Shown: positions 1-8,829 of the stretch, one piece after another | Layout: each line of letters opens with the position of its first letter | Position numbering within the stretch: position 1 is the stretch's first letter | Origin: Streptomyces coacervatus | GTDB lineage: Bacteria > Actinomycetota > Actinomycetes > Streptomycetales > Streptomycetaceae | DNA length: 64,000 bases | NCBI RefSeq assembly: GCF_029223485.1 | Contig: NZ_JARHTP010000002.1 | Location: 124,001 to 188,000, forward strand | Direction: 5' to 3' | Position numbers and translations under genes: made by a program | The notes under the pieces: model-generated | Told to the model about the DNA's origin: nothing | Databases searched by the model: none | The model's input: only the letters and a program-made list of their open reading frames with translations

Positions 1-1
1 A

Positions 2-2008
2 CTGGAGGCGGCGCTGCGCGAGGCGATCGGCCGCCAGCTCCTGATGCCGGGCGACGCGGACACATACGCCTTCCGGCACGCCCTGGCCCGGGAGGCGGTG
101 TACGCGGATCTGCTGCCGGGCGAGCGGTCCCGGCTGCACGGCTCCTTCGCCCGGCTCCTCACGGGGCGCGGGCACCGGGCCGAGAGCGCGGCCGAGCGCG
201 CCCACCACTACCGCGAGAGCCATGATCTGGCCGAGGCGCTCGCCGCCTCCCTGGAGGCGGCCGGGCACGCCGACCGGGTGGGCGCACCCGCCGAGGAGCT
301 ACGGCACCTGGAGACGGCCCTGGATCTCTGGGAGTCGGTGGACCCGGCGGCCCGCCCCTCGGGCGACGGCGTCGACCGGGTGACGCTGACGCTGCGCGCC
401 TCGGCGGCGGCCGCGCATGCCGGTGAGTCGCACCGGGCGGTGTCCCTCACCCGGGCCGCGCTGGCGAGCATCGGCCAGGACACGGACTCCGAACTCGCCG
501 CCCGGGTCAGGTACACGCTGGCCGGGAATCTGATGAGCGTCGACAGTCTGACGGCGGCGTTCGCCTACAGCAGCGAGGCGCTCGCCATGATCCCCGCCGA
601 GCCGCCGACCCGGACCTGGGTGTGGGCGGCGGCCACGCATGTCATGACGGCCCGCCACATGGGAGAGAACGAGACGGCGCTGCGGGTCGCCCGCGAGGCC
701 CTGCGCGTCGCCGAGCAGCTGCGGGTCACGGACGCGCAGGCCGACCTCCTCATCTCCCTGGCCGTCCTGGAGGGCGGCGGCCGGCGCACCGCCGAGGGCC
801 GTGCGCGGCTGGAGCAGGCCCGGGAGCTGGCCCGGCGGGCGGGGAACGCGCCGGTGGAGATGCGCGCCCTGTTCAATCTCGCCGTCGGCTGCTTCGAGTC
901 GGGCGACCTGGAGGGCTGTCTGCCGTGGGTGACCGAGGGCCTGGACCGCGCCCGCCGGGCCGGGCTGCTGTCGTCGCCGTATCCGCTGGAGATGCGGTAT
1001 CTGCATCTGCTGGTGCTGTACACGCTGGGTCGCTGGGACGAGTGCGTGCGGGCCGCGGCAGCCGACACGGCCGTGCTGCCCTCGGCGGGCGGGTATGCCA
1101 TGGGGCCTGCCTTGTATGTGGCGCTGGCCCGCGGCGACCTGGGTGCCGTCGAGCGGGCCCGGGTGCTGCTGGAGGGGCCCTTCGACTGGATGGCGACGCT
1201 GGTCGCGGGCATCGCGCTGACCGAGGCTGCGGTGCTGCGGGGTGAGCCGGAGGCTGCCGTGGAGCGGACGCGGGCCACGGTCGGCGCGCTGACCGACGAC
1301 GTGGGCAACCGCCCCTACGCCTCGGTCCGGCTGGCGGCGCTCGCCCTGTCGGCGGTCGCCGACGCCGCGGTGGAACTGCGCTCGTCCGGCGGCGACTGGC
1401 ACCGCTGGAAGGACACCGCGGACGAACTGGTCGAGCTCGCCCGGCAGTCGGCCCTGCACGGCGAGGACGGCACCGCCCAGGGCCCGGAAGGGCTGGCCTG
1501 GCTGGCCCGCGCCGAGGCGGAGTGGGTACGGGCGCTGTCCGGACCGGACGCGGCGGCCTGGGAGGAGGCGGTGACCGCGTTCGGCTTCGGCGATGTGTAT
1601 GAGCGCCTGCGCTGCCAAGTGCGGTTCGCCGAGGCCCTGTTGACGGCCGAGCGGCGCGAGGAGGCGGCCGTGCAGGCGCGCGAGGCGAGAGCGGTGGCCG
1701 GACGGCTCGGCGCGGCGCCCCTGCTGGAGCGGATCGACGATCTGATACGCCGGGGTCGCCTCGCCGATGCCGCGTCGGACGGCGAGCGCCTCTCGCCGCT
1801 GACCGCCCGCGAGCAGGACGTGCTGCGGCTGCTCGCCCGCGGCCGCAGCAACCGGCAGATCGGCGAGGAACTGTTCATCACCGGCAAGACGGCGAGTGTC
1901 CACGTCTCCAACATCCTGGCCAAGCTGGGCGCTTCGAGCCGTACGGAGGCAGTGGCGATCGCGTACCGGCAGGGGCTGATCGCACCGGAGCCGACGACAT
2001 CGGGCTGA
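2..2008 (+). CDS. LuxR-family transcriptional regulator, N-terminus off the window
   Basis: The frame is open from the left edge, so the start and the N-terminal part are missing and 668 codons are visible. The last ~65 residues form a LuxR-type helix-turn-helix beginning LTAREQDVLRLLARG and continuing through SNRQIGEELFITGKTASVHV, the usual DNA-binding unit. The preceding ~550 residues are Ala/Leu/Arg-rich helical repeats of TPR character, as in large LAL (MalT-like) regulators; those carry an AAA ATPase domain at the N-terminus, presumably upstream of this window. The stop lies two bases from the stop of the convergent esterase gene, leaving no room for a separate terminator. The target is unknown; control of the adjacent glycan operon is possible but not shown. 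The first in-frame ATG seen (44) is internal. Confidence 0.85.
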   Translation: MEAALREAIGRQLLMPGDADTYAFRHALAREAVYADLLPGERSRLHGSFARLLTGRGHRAESAAERAHHYRESHDLAEALAASLEAAGHADRVGAPAEELRHLETALDLWESVDPAARPSGDGVDRVTLTLRASAAAAHAGESHRAVSLTRAALASIGQDTDSELAARVRYTLAGNLMSVDSLTAAFAYSSEALAMIPAEPPTRTWVWAAATHVMTARHMGENETALRVAREALRVAEQLRVTDAQADLLISLAVLEGGGRRTAEGRARLEQARELARRAGNAPVEMRALFNLAVGCFESGDLEGCLPWVTEGLDRARRAGLLSSPYPLEMRYLHLLVLYTLGRWDECVRAAAADTAVLPSAGGYAMGPALYVALARGDLGAVERARVLLEGPFDWMATLVAGIALTEAAVLRGEPEAAVERTRATVGALTDDVGNRPYASVRLAALALSAVADAAVELRSSGGDWHRWKDTADELVELARQSALHGEDGTAQGPEGLAWLARAEAEWVRALSGPDAAAWEEAVTAFGFGDVYERLRCQVRFAEALLTAERREEAAVQAREARAVAGRLGAAPLLERIDDLIRRGRLADAASDGERLSPLTAREQDVLRLLARGRSNRQIGEELFITGKTASVHVSNILAKLGASSRTEAVAIAYRQGLIAPEPTTSG

Positions 2009-2010
2009 CC

Positions 2011-3258
2011 TCAGTCGCGGGGGTGCGAGGCGGCGCAGTCGAGACTGGTCAGGTCGACGGCGTCCGCCATGGCCTGCATGCCCTTGTCGTTGGGGTGCAG
2101 ATGGTCGCCGCCGTCGAAGACGGGAAGGATGCGCTCGGGGTCGTAGGGGCTGCGGAGGGTGTGATCGAAGTCGGTGACGGCGTCGAACTCGCCGCTGTTG
2201 CGGATGAATTGGTTCACTTCCCCGCGTACCTTCTCGTCGGCCGGGTCCCATTCCGGCCAGCCCTTGAACGGGGCGACGGTCGCGCCGACGACGCACTTGC
2301 CGGCCGCATGGACCCGCTCGACGATCTCGCGGTAGCCGGCGATCAGGTCCTGGGCGGTGACTCCCGTGTGCGCCTTGAGGTCGTTGACGCCCTCGAAGAG
2401 GAAGACGGTGCGGACGCCCGGCTGGGAGAGGACGTCGCGCTGCAGACGCTTCAGGGCGCTCTGGCCGCCGCCGTCGGCGAGTACCTGGTTGCCGGAGATT
2501 CCCTCGTCCGCCACGCCTTTGACGTGGGTGCCGGCGGATCGCAGCCGGCGGGCGAGGTAGTCGGGCCAGCGGCGGTTGAGGTCGGCGGTCGACTGCCAGC
2601 CGTCGGTGATGGAGTCGCCGAGGGCCACGACTGCCGCGGTGCCGGCGGTCGGGCGTACGGAGAGGGTGTCCAGGTAGGACCAGGAGCCGATGGTCTGGGT
2701 CCAGTGGGTGGCGCTGTCCTCGGCGGTGTGGTCGCCCTGGCTCGTGTAGGACGTCTGCATGGCCATCCCGTGGCCGGTCGCGGGGCCTGCCGCGTCCGGT
2801 GAGTGGATGCTGACCACCAGGTCGGTCGCGGCCGGGAGTCTGCCGGGCAGGGGGTCGCTCAGCGCGGCGGCGCCCGCGGGGACGGTGACGGAGCGGGCGC
2901 CGCGAAAGGTCAGCCGGTGGTTGCTGCCGGGGACCAGTGCGGCGCCCTCCTGCCGGCGGCCGGCGTAGACGCTGTCGAAGGTCACCGGCCGGTCCCCGAA
3001 GGCGTTGGAGAGCCGGATCCGCAGGTCGCTCCCGGCCACGCTGGTGTGGACCACAAGGCGGTAGCCGCGGTCGGCGGCCGAGTCGCCCATGCGGTCGGCG
3101 CTCGCACCCCAGGTGACGACGTCACGGCGGTCGACGGGCGCTCCCACTACGACGAATCCGGGCTGGTCACCGGATGCGTGCACCGGGGTGGCCTGGATGG
3201 CACCGGCCAGCAGCAGGAGGGCTCCCAGGCGGCCGGCTCGGGCGAAGCGGGCCCTCAC
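2011..3258 (-). CDS. Secreted SGNH/GDSL hydrolase, XynE-like acyl/acetyl esterase
   Basis: A 415-residue predicted secreted esterase that would remove acyl groups, probably acetyl, from carbohydrates. It starts with GTG at 3258, overlapping the TGA of the upstream GH95 gene by four bases (GTGA), which implies translational coupling. Residues 1-29 (RARFARAGRLGALLLLAG...) look like a Sec signal peptide. A beta-rich region of ~180 residues precedes the SGNH core: block I GDSITDG with nucleophile Ser216, block II around GISGNQ, block III FEGVNDL with the oxyanion Asn, and block V DHLHPN with Asp385/His388. This architecture matches XynE-like arylesterase/acylhydrolases. It is the last gene of the ROK-GH27-GH95 operon, so its substrate is probably the glycan those enzymes attack. 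The exact acyl substrate cannot be read from sequence. Confidence 0.85.
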   Translation of the reverse strand: MRARFARAGRLGALLLLAGAIQATPVHASGDQPGFVVVGAPVDRRDVVTWGASADRMGDSAADRGYRLVVHTSVAGSDLRIRLSNAFGDRPVTFDSVYAGRRQEGAALVPGSNHRLTFRGARSVTVPAGAAALSDPLPGRLPAATDLVVSIHSPDAAGPATGHGMAMQTSYTSQGDHTAEDSATHWTQTIGSWSYLDTLSVRPTAGTAAVVALGDSITDGWQSTADLNRRWPDYLARRLRSAGTHVKGVADEGISGNQVLADGGGQSALKRLQRDVLSQPGVRTVFLFEGVNDLKAHTGVTAQDLIAGYREIVERVHAAGKCVVGATVAPFKGWPEWDPADEKVRGEVNQFIRNSGEFDAVTDFDHTLRSPYDPERILPVFDGGDHLHPNDKGMQAMADAVDLTSLDCAASHPRD

Positions 3259-5621
3259 CGGGCGAAGTCCTTCAGCGTGACGGAGCCGCCGGGTTCGAGG
3301 CTCACGGACCGGGACGTGTCGCCGTAGGCCACCGTCGTGGTGCGGCCGCCCACGCTGCGGATGAGTGCCTCGGTCGGCTTCCCGTTCTGCCAGCGCAGGT
3401 CGACGACGAAGCCGCCACGGGCCCCGATGCCCTTCACCGAGCCCGACTTCGCCCAGGCGTCGGGGAGCGCGGGCAGGAGTTCCAGGTGGCCCGGGCGGGA
3501 GTAGAGGAGCATCTCGATGACGGCGGCCGGTGTGCCGAGGTTGGCGTCGATCTGGAAGACGCCGTTGCCCGGGCCCAGTTCGTAGATGTCGAAGAGATTG
3601 GCGGCGGTGCCGTTGCTGCCGTTGGTCGAGGGGCGGAGGTTGTTGACGATCAGCCGGTAGGCGCTCTCGGCGTTCTTGAGGCGGGCCCAGCACAGGCTGC
3701 GCCAGGCGTTGGCCCAGCCGAAGCTCTCCATGCCGCGGGCGGTGAGCAGGGCGGTGGCACCGGCCACGATGTCGGCCGGGATGGAGCCGTCGGGGCGGAT
3801 GCGGTCGCCCGGGAACAGCCCGATGAGCGGCGACAGGTGCCGGTGGGTGGTTTCGCCGAGGTTGTCGGGGGACATCCACTCCTCCAGCCAGCCGGTCTTC
3901 GGGCTCACCTGCGGGAGATACAGCCGTTTGCGGAGGCCGGAAACGGTGGCCGCGTATGCATTGTCGCACTTGAGTTCGGCCGCCGCAGTGCAGTAATGAC
4001 CGAACAGCGCCCACACCAGTTCCTGGGCGTAGGTGATCCCTTTGGCGTCGAGCGGACCGTGCTCCGGCGACCAGTCGCTGTCGGCGATCAGCACCTCGCG
4101 CGAGGTGCCCGGGAGGGTGGTGGTGAGCAGCCGTGCCTCCCAGAACTCGCAGGCGCCCTTGAGGAGCGGGTAGATCTTCTCCAGATGGGACCGCGAGCGC
4201 GTGAACTCGTAGTGGTCCCAGAGTGTGTTGCACAGCCAGGCGTTGCCCGCGGGGTGCCACCACCAGCCGCCCCCGCCGAAGGGGTTGGTGGAGATGGCGA
4301 CCGTCCAACCGGCATTCCTGCCACTGGAGTTGCGGTAGCGGTTGCGGGAGTCGTTGAACAGACGGCGGGTCAGATCGGTCCAGGCGGGGGCCTGGGCGAC
4401 GCAGTAGTCGGTGAACGCGTCGAAACAGGCGGAAAGGCCGGCCCGGTCGGCCATCCAGTAGTTCATCTGGATGTTGATGTCGGTGTGGTAGTCCCCCATC
4501 CAGGCCGGGTCATTGCCGTCGAGCCACAGCCCCTGGAGGCCCAGCGGCAGGCTGCCGCGCGACCCGGAGATCATCAGGTAGCGGCCGAACTGCACATAGG
4601 CGGCTTCGAGTTCGGGGTCGGGGTCGCCGCTGCCCGTCCGCGCTTTGATCCGCTCCCAGGTGTCCAGGGAGCGCTGCTCGGCGGACGACGTTCCCAGCGA
4701 GATGTCGAACTTCCCGAACAGGGCGCGGTGATCGGCGACATGGGTGCGCAGCAGAGTGTCGGCCGAGTGGGCGGCGGCGTCGCGGACCTTGGTGCGTGCC
4801 AGGCGCTCGGGGTCGAGGGAAGGGTCGCGGAAGCCCTTGACCGCGTCCGGCGCGTAGTTGGTACCACCGCTGACCACCACAGTGAGGTCCTTGCAGCCGA
4901 CGAAGGCGATCTGCGAGCCGCTGACCGTGACGCGACCTCCGGTGCCGTATGCGGTGACGGCGGCTCCGTACTTCAGGCCGCCTGGAAACGCAGCACCGAA
5001 CGCGACCGACGCACCCTCGCCGTGTGTACCCTCCAGCCTGACGGTGCCGGTGTAGCGGCCGCCTCCGCTCTGGGTGAAGTGGAGGACGATCACGTCGTCG
5101 GGACGGCTGGCGAAGATCTGCCGCTCATAGGTCACACGTGAGCGGGTGTACGACGTGGTCACCACGCCCTGGGCGAGATCGAGGGTGCGGCGGTAGCCGG
5201 TGACGGCGCCGAGGTCGTGGTCGGGGATGTCGACGGTGAGCCGCCCGAGCAGGGTGAAGGAGCCGAAGTTGTCTCGGTCGTAGGGGAATTGGCCGTCCGC
5301 GTCCAGCTGGTCGTTGAGGCCGCCGGTCCACAGGGTGGCGTCGGTGAGGAGGAGGAGTTCGCGGCCGGGGTCGTTGCTCGCGAGGGCGCCGAGGCGGCCG
5401 TTGCCGACGGGCAGTCCCTGTTCGATCATGGAGTTGTCGTCGGCGGGGGCCTCCCACCAGAGCGTGTCGGGTGAACTGCCGTCGTACGGGGCCGAGTTCA
5501 CGGGCCGTTTCGGTGCCGCGGAGGCGGTGAAGGCGGGGAGGGCGGCCAGGGCGGCTCCAGTGGTCGCGGCGAGGGCGATGAGGCTGCGTCTGGGCAGCAG
5601 GCGGGACGGGTCGGTGGTCAT
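3255..5621 (-). CDS. Secreted glycoside hydrolase family 95 (alpha-L-fucosidase or alpha-L-galactosidase type)
   Basis: A 788-residue protein of usual GH95 length. The start ATG at 5621 has AGGAG nine bases upstream. Residues 7-36 are a Tat signal (LLPRRSLIAL, then a hydrophobic stretch to TASAAP). The N-terminal beta domain opens with the family motif PVGNGRLGAL. In the (alpha/alpha)6 domain the segment HTDINIQMNYW (residues 379-389) aligns with the H-x-N-x-N site of Bifidobacterium AfcA, but here the first Asn is Asp381; Asn383 is kept. SPEHG carries the acid Glu520 and FQIDANLG carries Asp692. GH95 enzymes are inverting exo-enzymes acting on fucose or L-galactose at chain ends. The gene follows GH27 by 20 bases and overlaps the esterase. 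Family is secure; sugar specificity is open because of Asp381. Confidence 0.88.
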   Translation of the reverse strand: MTTDPSRLLPRRSLIALAATTGAALAALPAFTASAAPKRPVNSAPYDGSSPDTLWWEAPADDNSMIEQGLPVGNGRLGALASNDPGRELLLLTDATLWTGGLNDQLDADGQFPYDRDNFGSFTLLGRLTVDIPDHDLGAVTGYRRTLDLAQGVVTTSYTRSRVTYERQIFASRPDDVIVLHFTQSGGGRYTGTVRLEGTHGEGASVAFGAAFPGGLKYGAAVTAYGTGGRVTVSGSQIAFVGCKDLTVVVSGGTNYAPDAVKGFRDPSLDPERLARTKVRDAAAHSADTLLRTHVADHRALFGKFDISLGTSSAEQRSLDTWERIKARTGSGDPDPELEAAYVQFGRYLMISGSRGSLPLGLQGLWLDGNDPAWMGDYHTDINIQMNYWMADRAGLSACFDAFTDYCVAQAPAWTDLTRRLFNDSRNRYRNSSGRNAGWTVAISTNPFGGGGWWWHPAGNAWLCNTLWDHYEFTRSRSHLEKIYPLLKGACEFWEARLLTTTLPGTSREVLIADSDWSPEHGPLDAKGITYAQELVWALFGHYCTAAAELKCDNAYAATVSGLRKRLYLPQVSPKTGWLEEWMSPDNLGETTHRHLSPLIGLFPGDRIRPDGSIPADIVAGATALLTARGMESFGWANAWRSLCWARLKNAESAYRLIVNNLRPSTNGSNGTAANLFDIYELGPGNGVFQIDANLGTPAAVIEMLLYSRPGHLELLPALPDAWAKSGSVKGIGARGGFVVDLRWQNGKPTEALIRSVGGRTTTVAYGDTSRSVSLEPGGSVTLKDFAR

Positions 5622-5641
5622 GGCGGCTCCTGGTGGGTCGT

Positions 5642-7456
5642 TCAGGACGACTTCGGTACGTCGATCCGGTCGATGTCCGGCGCGTAGCTGTTGCCGCTGT
5701 CGAAGGTGATCGTGTTGGAGCCGGCCTTGAGGGTCAACGGCACACTGACCGTTTCGGCCGTCGACCAGTCGCCGGTGGACGGGAACTTGTGGTTCGCCGC
5801 GCCGCCGCCGTTCGTGGAGACGGCGACCGAACGGGCGTCGCCGCTGACGTAGTCGATCTTCACCTGGTAGGTGCCGGCCTTGGGGACGACGATGTCGTTG
5901 AAGGTGAGCTTTCCGCCGAGGTAGAGGTTGCCGACCTTGTGGCCGCCCGAGCAGGCGGAGCAGTCGGCGACGGAGGCGTTGCCGGTGAGGGTGTTCGCGG
6001 GCGACTCGGCCTCGTAGCCGGTGTAGGCGAGCGTGCTGCCGTGCGGGGTGACGGTGAACAGGCGGGAGCCGTGGGCGGGCAGGGCCTCGGTGACCTTGTC
6101 CTTGTGGGTGCCGAGGTTCTCGTGGTTCCACAGGTCGCGCACGGCGGCCGTGCCGGTGAAGCCGAGGGAGGCCCAGGAGGCGGAGACTGCGGCGGGACGG
6201 TCGGCAAGGTTGAACAGGGCGACGGTGTAGGTGCCGTCGGGGTTCTTCGCGGCCCACACCTGCTGCGGGTCGGACGGGGTGATCGGACGTGCGGGCGGGG
6301 TGTTGCCCTGATTGAGCGCGATCACCTCCTTGTTGGTCAGCAGGGAGAGGCCGTAGGAGTCGAGGCGGGTGAGGTCGTCGCCGGTGAAGAGCGGTGACTT
6401 GGCGATGGCCCACAGGGTGGCGTAGCTCTGCCGCTCGGCCTTGGTCAGGCCGTCCATCCCGCCGTTGCCGACGTCCAGCGAGTCGAGGTCGTTCCAGCCG
6501 CCGGGGCCCGCATGCCGCGTCCAGCCGGGGGTGTCGTCCCAGCGGTCGTCGACGGAGTTCTCCCAGCTGACCAGGGTGTTGCAGTAGCACTCGACGTCGG
6601 TGTCGATGCGCCAGCCCTGCGAGTACTTCTTCCAGTCGGCGGCGTGTCCGATGTCCAGGGACCAGGACAGTTCGAGGTGGATCGGGCGGCCGGTGGCGGC
6701 GATGGCCTTGTTCCAGGCGGCCACGTCGGCAACGTTGTCGTACTGGTCGCCGCTCTTTCCGGAGCCGGGGCCGACGCCGTCGAGCTTGAGGAAGTCGTAG
6801 CCCCAGCCGGCGATCAACTCGGCCTGCGAATCTATGTACTTCTGGGTGCAGGGGCGGGAGAAGTCGAGTTGGTAGGAGCTGTCCCAGCCGTTGGTGGTGC
6901 GCAGATCGCTGTGGACGATGTCGGCAGTGGTGCAGCCGTCGGCGTTCCAGACGGGTGTTCTGCCGTCGCCGTACGCCTCCTTCTCCAGACCGGCGGGCAG
7001 GTAGATGCCGGCCTTGAGGCCCTTGGCGTGGATGCGGTCGGCGACGGCCTTCATTCCGCTGGGGAAGCGCTTCGGGTCGGCCTGCTGGCGGCCGTACTGG
7101 TCGTATTCGGGCTTCCAGGCGTTGTCGCGCCACCAGCCTGCGTCGATGTTGACGTATTCGTAGCCGTACTTCTTCAGCTTGGCGGCGAGGGCATCGGTCT
7201 GCTTGGAGACGTTCGCCTCAGTGAGATAGCTGTAGTCGCCGTCCGGGTTGAGGCCGGGGTATTTGGACGACTGCATGCTCCAACTCGACCAGCCCATATA
7301 GGGCTTGGCCGCGAGGGCGGGTGCCGTGCTCGCGGCGGGTGCGGTGGTCTCGGCCCGGACCGCGGGGGCGACGGTGACGGCAGCGGCGGCGAGTGCGAGG
7401 ACCACCACGGCTCTCAGGGTGCGTGCGGGCATGACGGAGTACGAGGATGACCGCAT
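5642..7456 (-). CDS. Secreted GH27 glycoside hydrolase with C-terminal CBM35-like domain
   Basis: A 604-residue exported enzyme. The ATG at 7456 follows GGAGG by eight bases, and residues 1-35 form a signal peptide. The (beta/alpha)8 catalytic domain (~50-385) starts KPYMGWSSWS; nucleophile Asp226 lies in FLKLDGVG and acid/base Asp287 in GWRIDTDVE. A beta C-domain follows. Residues ~478-604 (YTGYEAESPANTL ... DIDRIDV) resemble CBM35/CBM6 modules. GH27 contains alpha-galactosidases, alpha-N-acetylgalactosaminidases, beta-L-arabinopyranosidases and isomalto-dextranases. The galactose-binding DD pair reads IDAGWW (Asp105-Ala106), and the position of human alpha-galactosidase A Glu203 appears to be Ser264. 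Plain alpha-galactosidase activity is therefore doubtful. The gene is 26 bases downstream of the ROK gene and is probably co-transcribed with it. Confidence 0.88.
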   Translation of the reverse strand: MRSSSYSVMPARTLRAVVVLALAAAAVTVAPAVRAETTAPAASTAPALAAKPYMGWSSWSMQSSKYPGLNPDGDYSYLTEANVSKQTDALAAKLKKYGYEYVNIDAGWWRDNAWKPEYDQYGRQQADPKRFPSGMKAVADRIHAKGLKAGIYLPAGLEKEAYGDGRTPVWNADGCTTADIVHSDLRTTNGWDSSYQLDFSRPCTQKYIDSQAELIAGWGYDFLKLDGVGPGSGKSGDQYDNVADVAAWNKAIAATGRPIHLELSWSLDIGHAADWKKYSQGWRIDTDVECYCNTLVSWENSVDDRWDDTPGWTRHAGPGGWNDLDSLDVGNGGMDGLTKAERQSYATLWAIAKSPLFTGDDLTRLDSYGLSLLTNKEVIALNQGNTPPARPITPSDPQQVWAAKNPDGTYTVALFNLADRPAAVSASWASLGFTGTAAVRDLWNHENLGTHKDKVTEALPAHGSRLFTVTPHGSTLAYTGYEAESPANTLTGNASVADCSACSGGHKVGNLYLGGKLTFNDIVVPKAGTYQVKIDYVSGDARSVAVSTNGGGAANHKFPSTGDWSTAETVSVPLTLKAGSNTITFDSGNSYAPDIDRIDVPKSS

Positions 7457-7482
7457 GGGTCGTACCTCCAGGGGGAGTTGGT

Positions 7483-8670
7483 TCAGCGGCTCGGGCGTGG
7501 TTCGTCGGGGGTGATGAAGGACTGGATCGCGGTGGCCGCGGCCCCGCGGGCCCACTCCTCGAAGGGGAGCGGGCGGGTCTGTACGTCGCAGTCGGCGGCG
7601 GAGCCGAAGGCGGCCGCGGCGAACGTGTCGCGGATCTGCTCGGCGAACAGGTCGTAGGCGGCGAGGCCCTCGCCGGAGATGATCACGCGTTCGGGGCCGA
7701 GAAGATTGGCGACGGTGGCGATGCCGCGGCCGATCGCCTCGCCCGCCCTGGCGTACGCCTCGCGGGCTCCGGCGACCCCCTGGTGGGCCAGGGTCACGGC
7801 CTCGGCGGTGTCGGCGACCTCGACGCCCGTGGTCTCGCGGATCCGGCGGACGATCGCGGCGTCCCCCGCGATCGCCTCCACACAGCCGCGGTTGCCGCAG
7901 CGGCAGGGCGGTCCCGCCGGGTCGACGGTCACATGACCGATCTCGCCGGCGACGCCGTGCGCACCGGCGATCACCCGGCCGTGCACCACGAGGCCGCAGC
8001 CGATACCGGCGCCGACCGTCACCACGGCGAAGTCGGACAGCCCCACTCCGGCCCCGAACCACTGCTCGGCGACGGTCAGGGCACGTACGTCGTTCTCGAC
8101 GGTGACCGGCAGCCCTGTTGCCTCGGCGGCGAGTTCGGCGAGGGACACATCCCGCCAGTCCAGGAAGGGCGAATAGCGGACGACCCCTTCGGTGCGGTCG
8201 ACGTCGCCGGAGACCGCGACGCCGAGGCCGAGGACGGGCGTGCCGAAGTCCTCGGCCTCGGCGAGCAGTTCGTGCACCAGGTCAGTCATCGCGGCCAGCA
8301 CGGCCTTGGTCGCCCTGTCCGTCAGTGGTACACGCCGGGCGAGCCGGATACGGCAGCACAGGTCGGTCAGCACGCCGATGAGCTCGTCGCCGGTGGCCTT
8401 GACGCCGATGAACAGCGCCCGTCCGCCGTCGACCCGTACCAGGGTCGCGGGCCGTCCGAGGGCCGGGCGCGCCTCCTCGTCGGCGGTCTCCACCAGATAG
8501 CCGTCTGCAAGCAGCGGACGGACGGCCTTGGTGACGGCGGCCGCAGACAACCCGGCCCGGCGGGCCACCTCCAGGCGGGTCAGGGGCCCTTGGGACAGGA
8601 CCGTGGTGAAGATCTGCGAAGCGGCAGGCGTATGGGCGGGGAACGTCTCGGCAGTCGGGGTCGAGCGCAT
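7483..8670 (-). CDS. ROK-family transcriptional regulator
   Basis: A 395-residue sugar-responsive repressor. The N-terminal winged helix-turn-helix spans about residues 25-60 (LTRLEVARRAGLSAAAVTKAV). The ROK sugar-binding domain follows, with the zinc/structural motif CRCGNRGCVE, the EIGHVTVDPAG segment and the phosphate-binding-type GAGIGCGL. A longer frame is open to 8760, but I chose the ATG at 8670 because a near-consensus promoter ends seven bases before it and no ribosome site is present, which indicates a leaderless transcript. It is the first gene of the minus-strand set with GH27, GH95 and the esterase, so it probably controls its own operon in response to a released sugar. Confidence 0.9.
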   Translation of the reverse strand: MRSTPTAETFPAHTPAASQIFTTVLSQGPLTRLEVARRAGLSAAAVTKAVRPLLADGYLVETADEEARPALGRPATLVRVDGGRALFIGVKATGDELIGVLTDLCCRIRLARRVPLTDRATKAVLAAMTDLVHELLAEAEDFGTPVLGLGVAVSGDVDRTEGVVRYSPFLDWRDVSLAELAAEATGLPVTVENDVRALTVAEQWFGAGVGLSDFAVVTVGAGIGCGLVVHGRVIAGAHGVAGEIGHVTVDPAGPPCRCGNRGCVEAIAGDAAIVRRIRETTGVEVADTAEAVTLAHQGVAGAREAYARAGEAIGRGIATVANLLGPERVIISGEGLAAYDLFAEQIRDTFAAAAFGSAADCDVQTRPLPFEEWARGAAATAIQSFITPDEPRPSR

Positions 8671-8677
8671 GGCCGGG

Positions 8678-8706
8678 AACCTAGGGCCGTTATTTTCCGC
8701 TGTCAA
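8678..8706 (-). promoter_or_regulatory. Promoter of the ROK-glycosidase operon, leaderless
   Basis: Read on the minus strand, TTGACA (8701-8706) and TAGGTT (8678-8683) are 17 bases apart. The -10 ends seven bases from the ATG at 8670, so the transcript would begin at or next to the start codon. The box lies in a short AT-rich island; TTATT and AATAA arms (8690-8706) flanking ten bases could be a ROK operator overlapping the -35. Confidence 0.65.
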
Positions 8707-8829
8707 TAAAAGAAACAGGAATCGCCTGAAGGGTGACTGTGAGGTTCCGGTGGCCTTCAAATGACGGGTGAGGTGCAGGTGTTGGCAGCTGATCCGGCTA
8801 TGTCAGTGCCGGAGGGCACAATCGCCCGT

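Noticed and set aside
299..2296. Long minus-strand open frame of 665 codons
   Set aside because: Antisense to the LuxR gene; Arg/Gly-rich composition without any domain.
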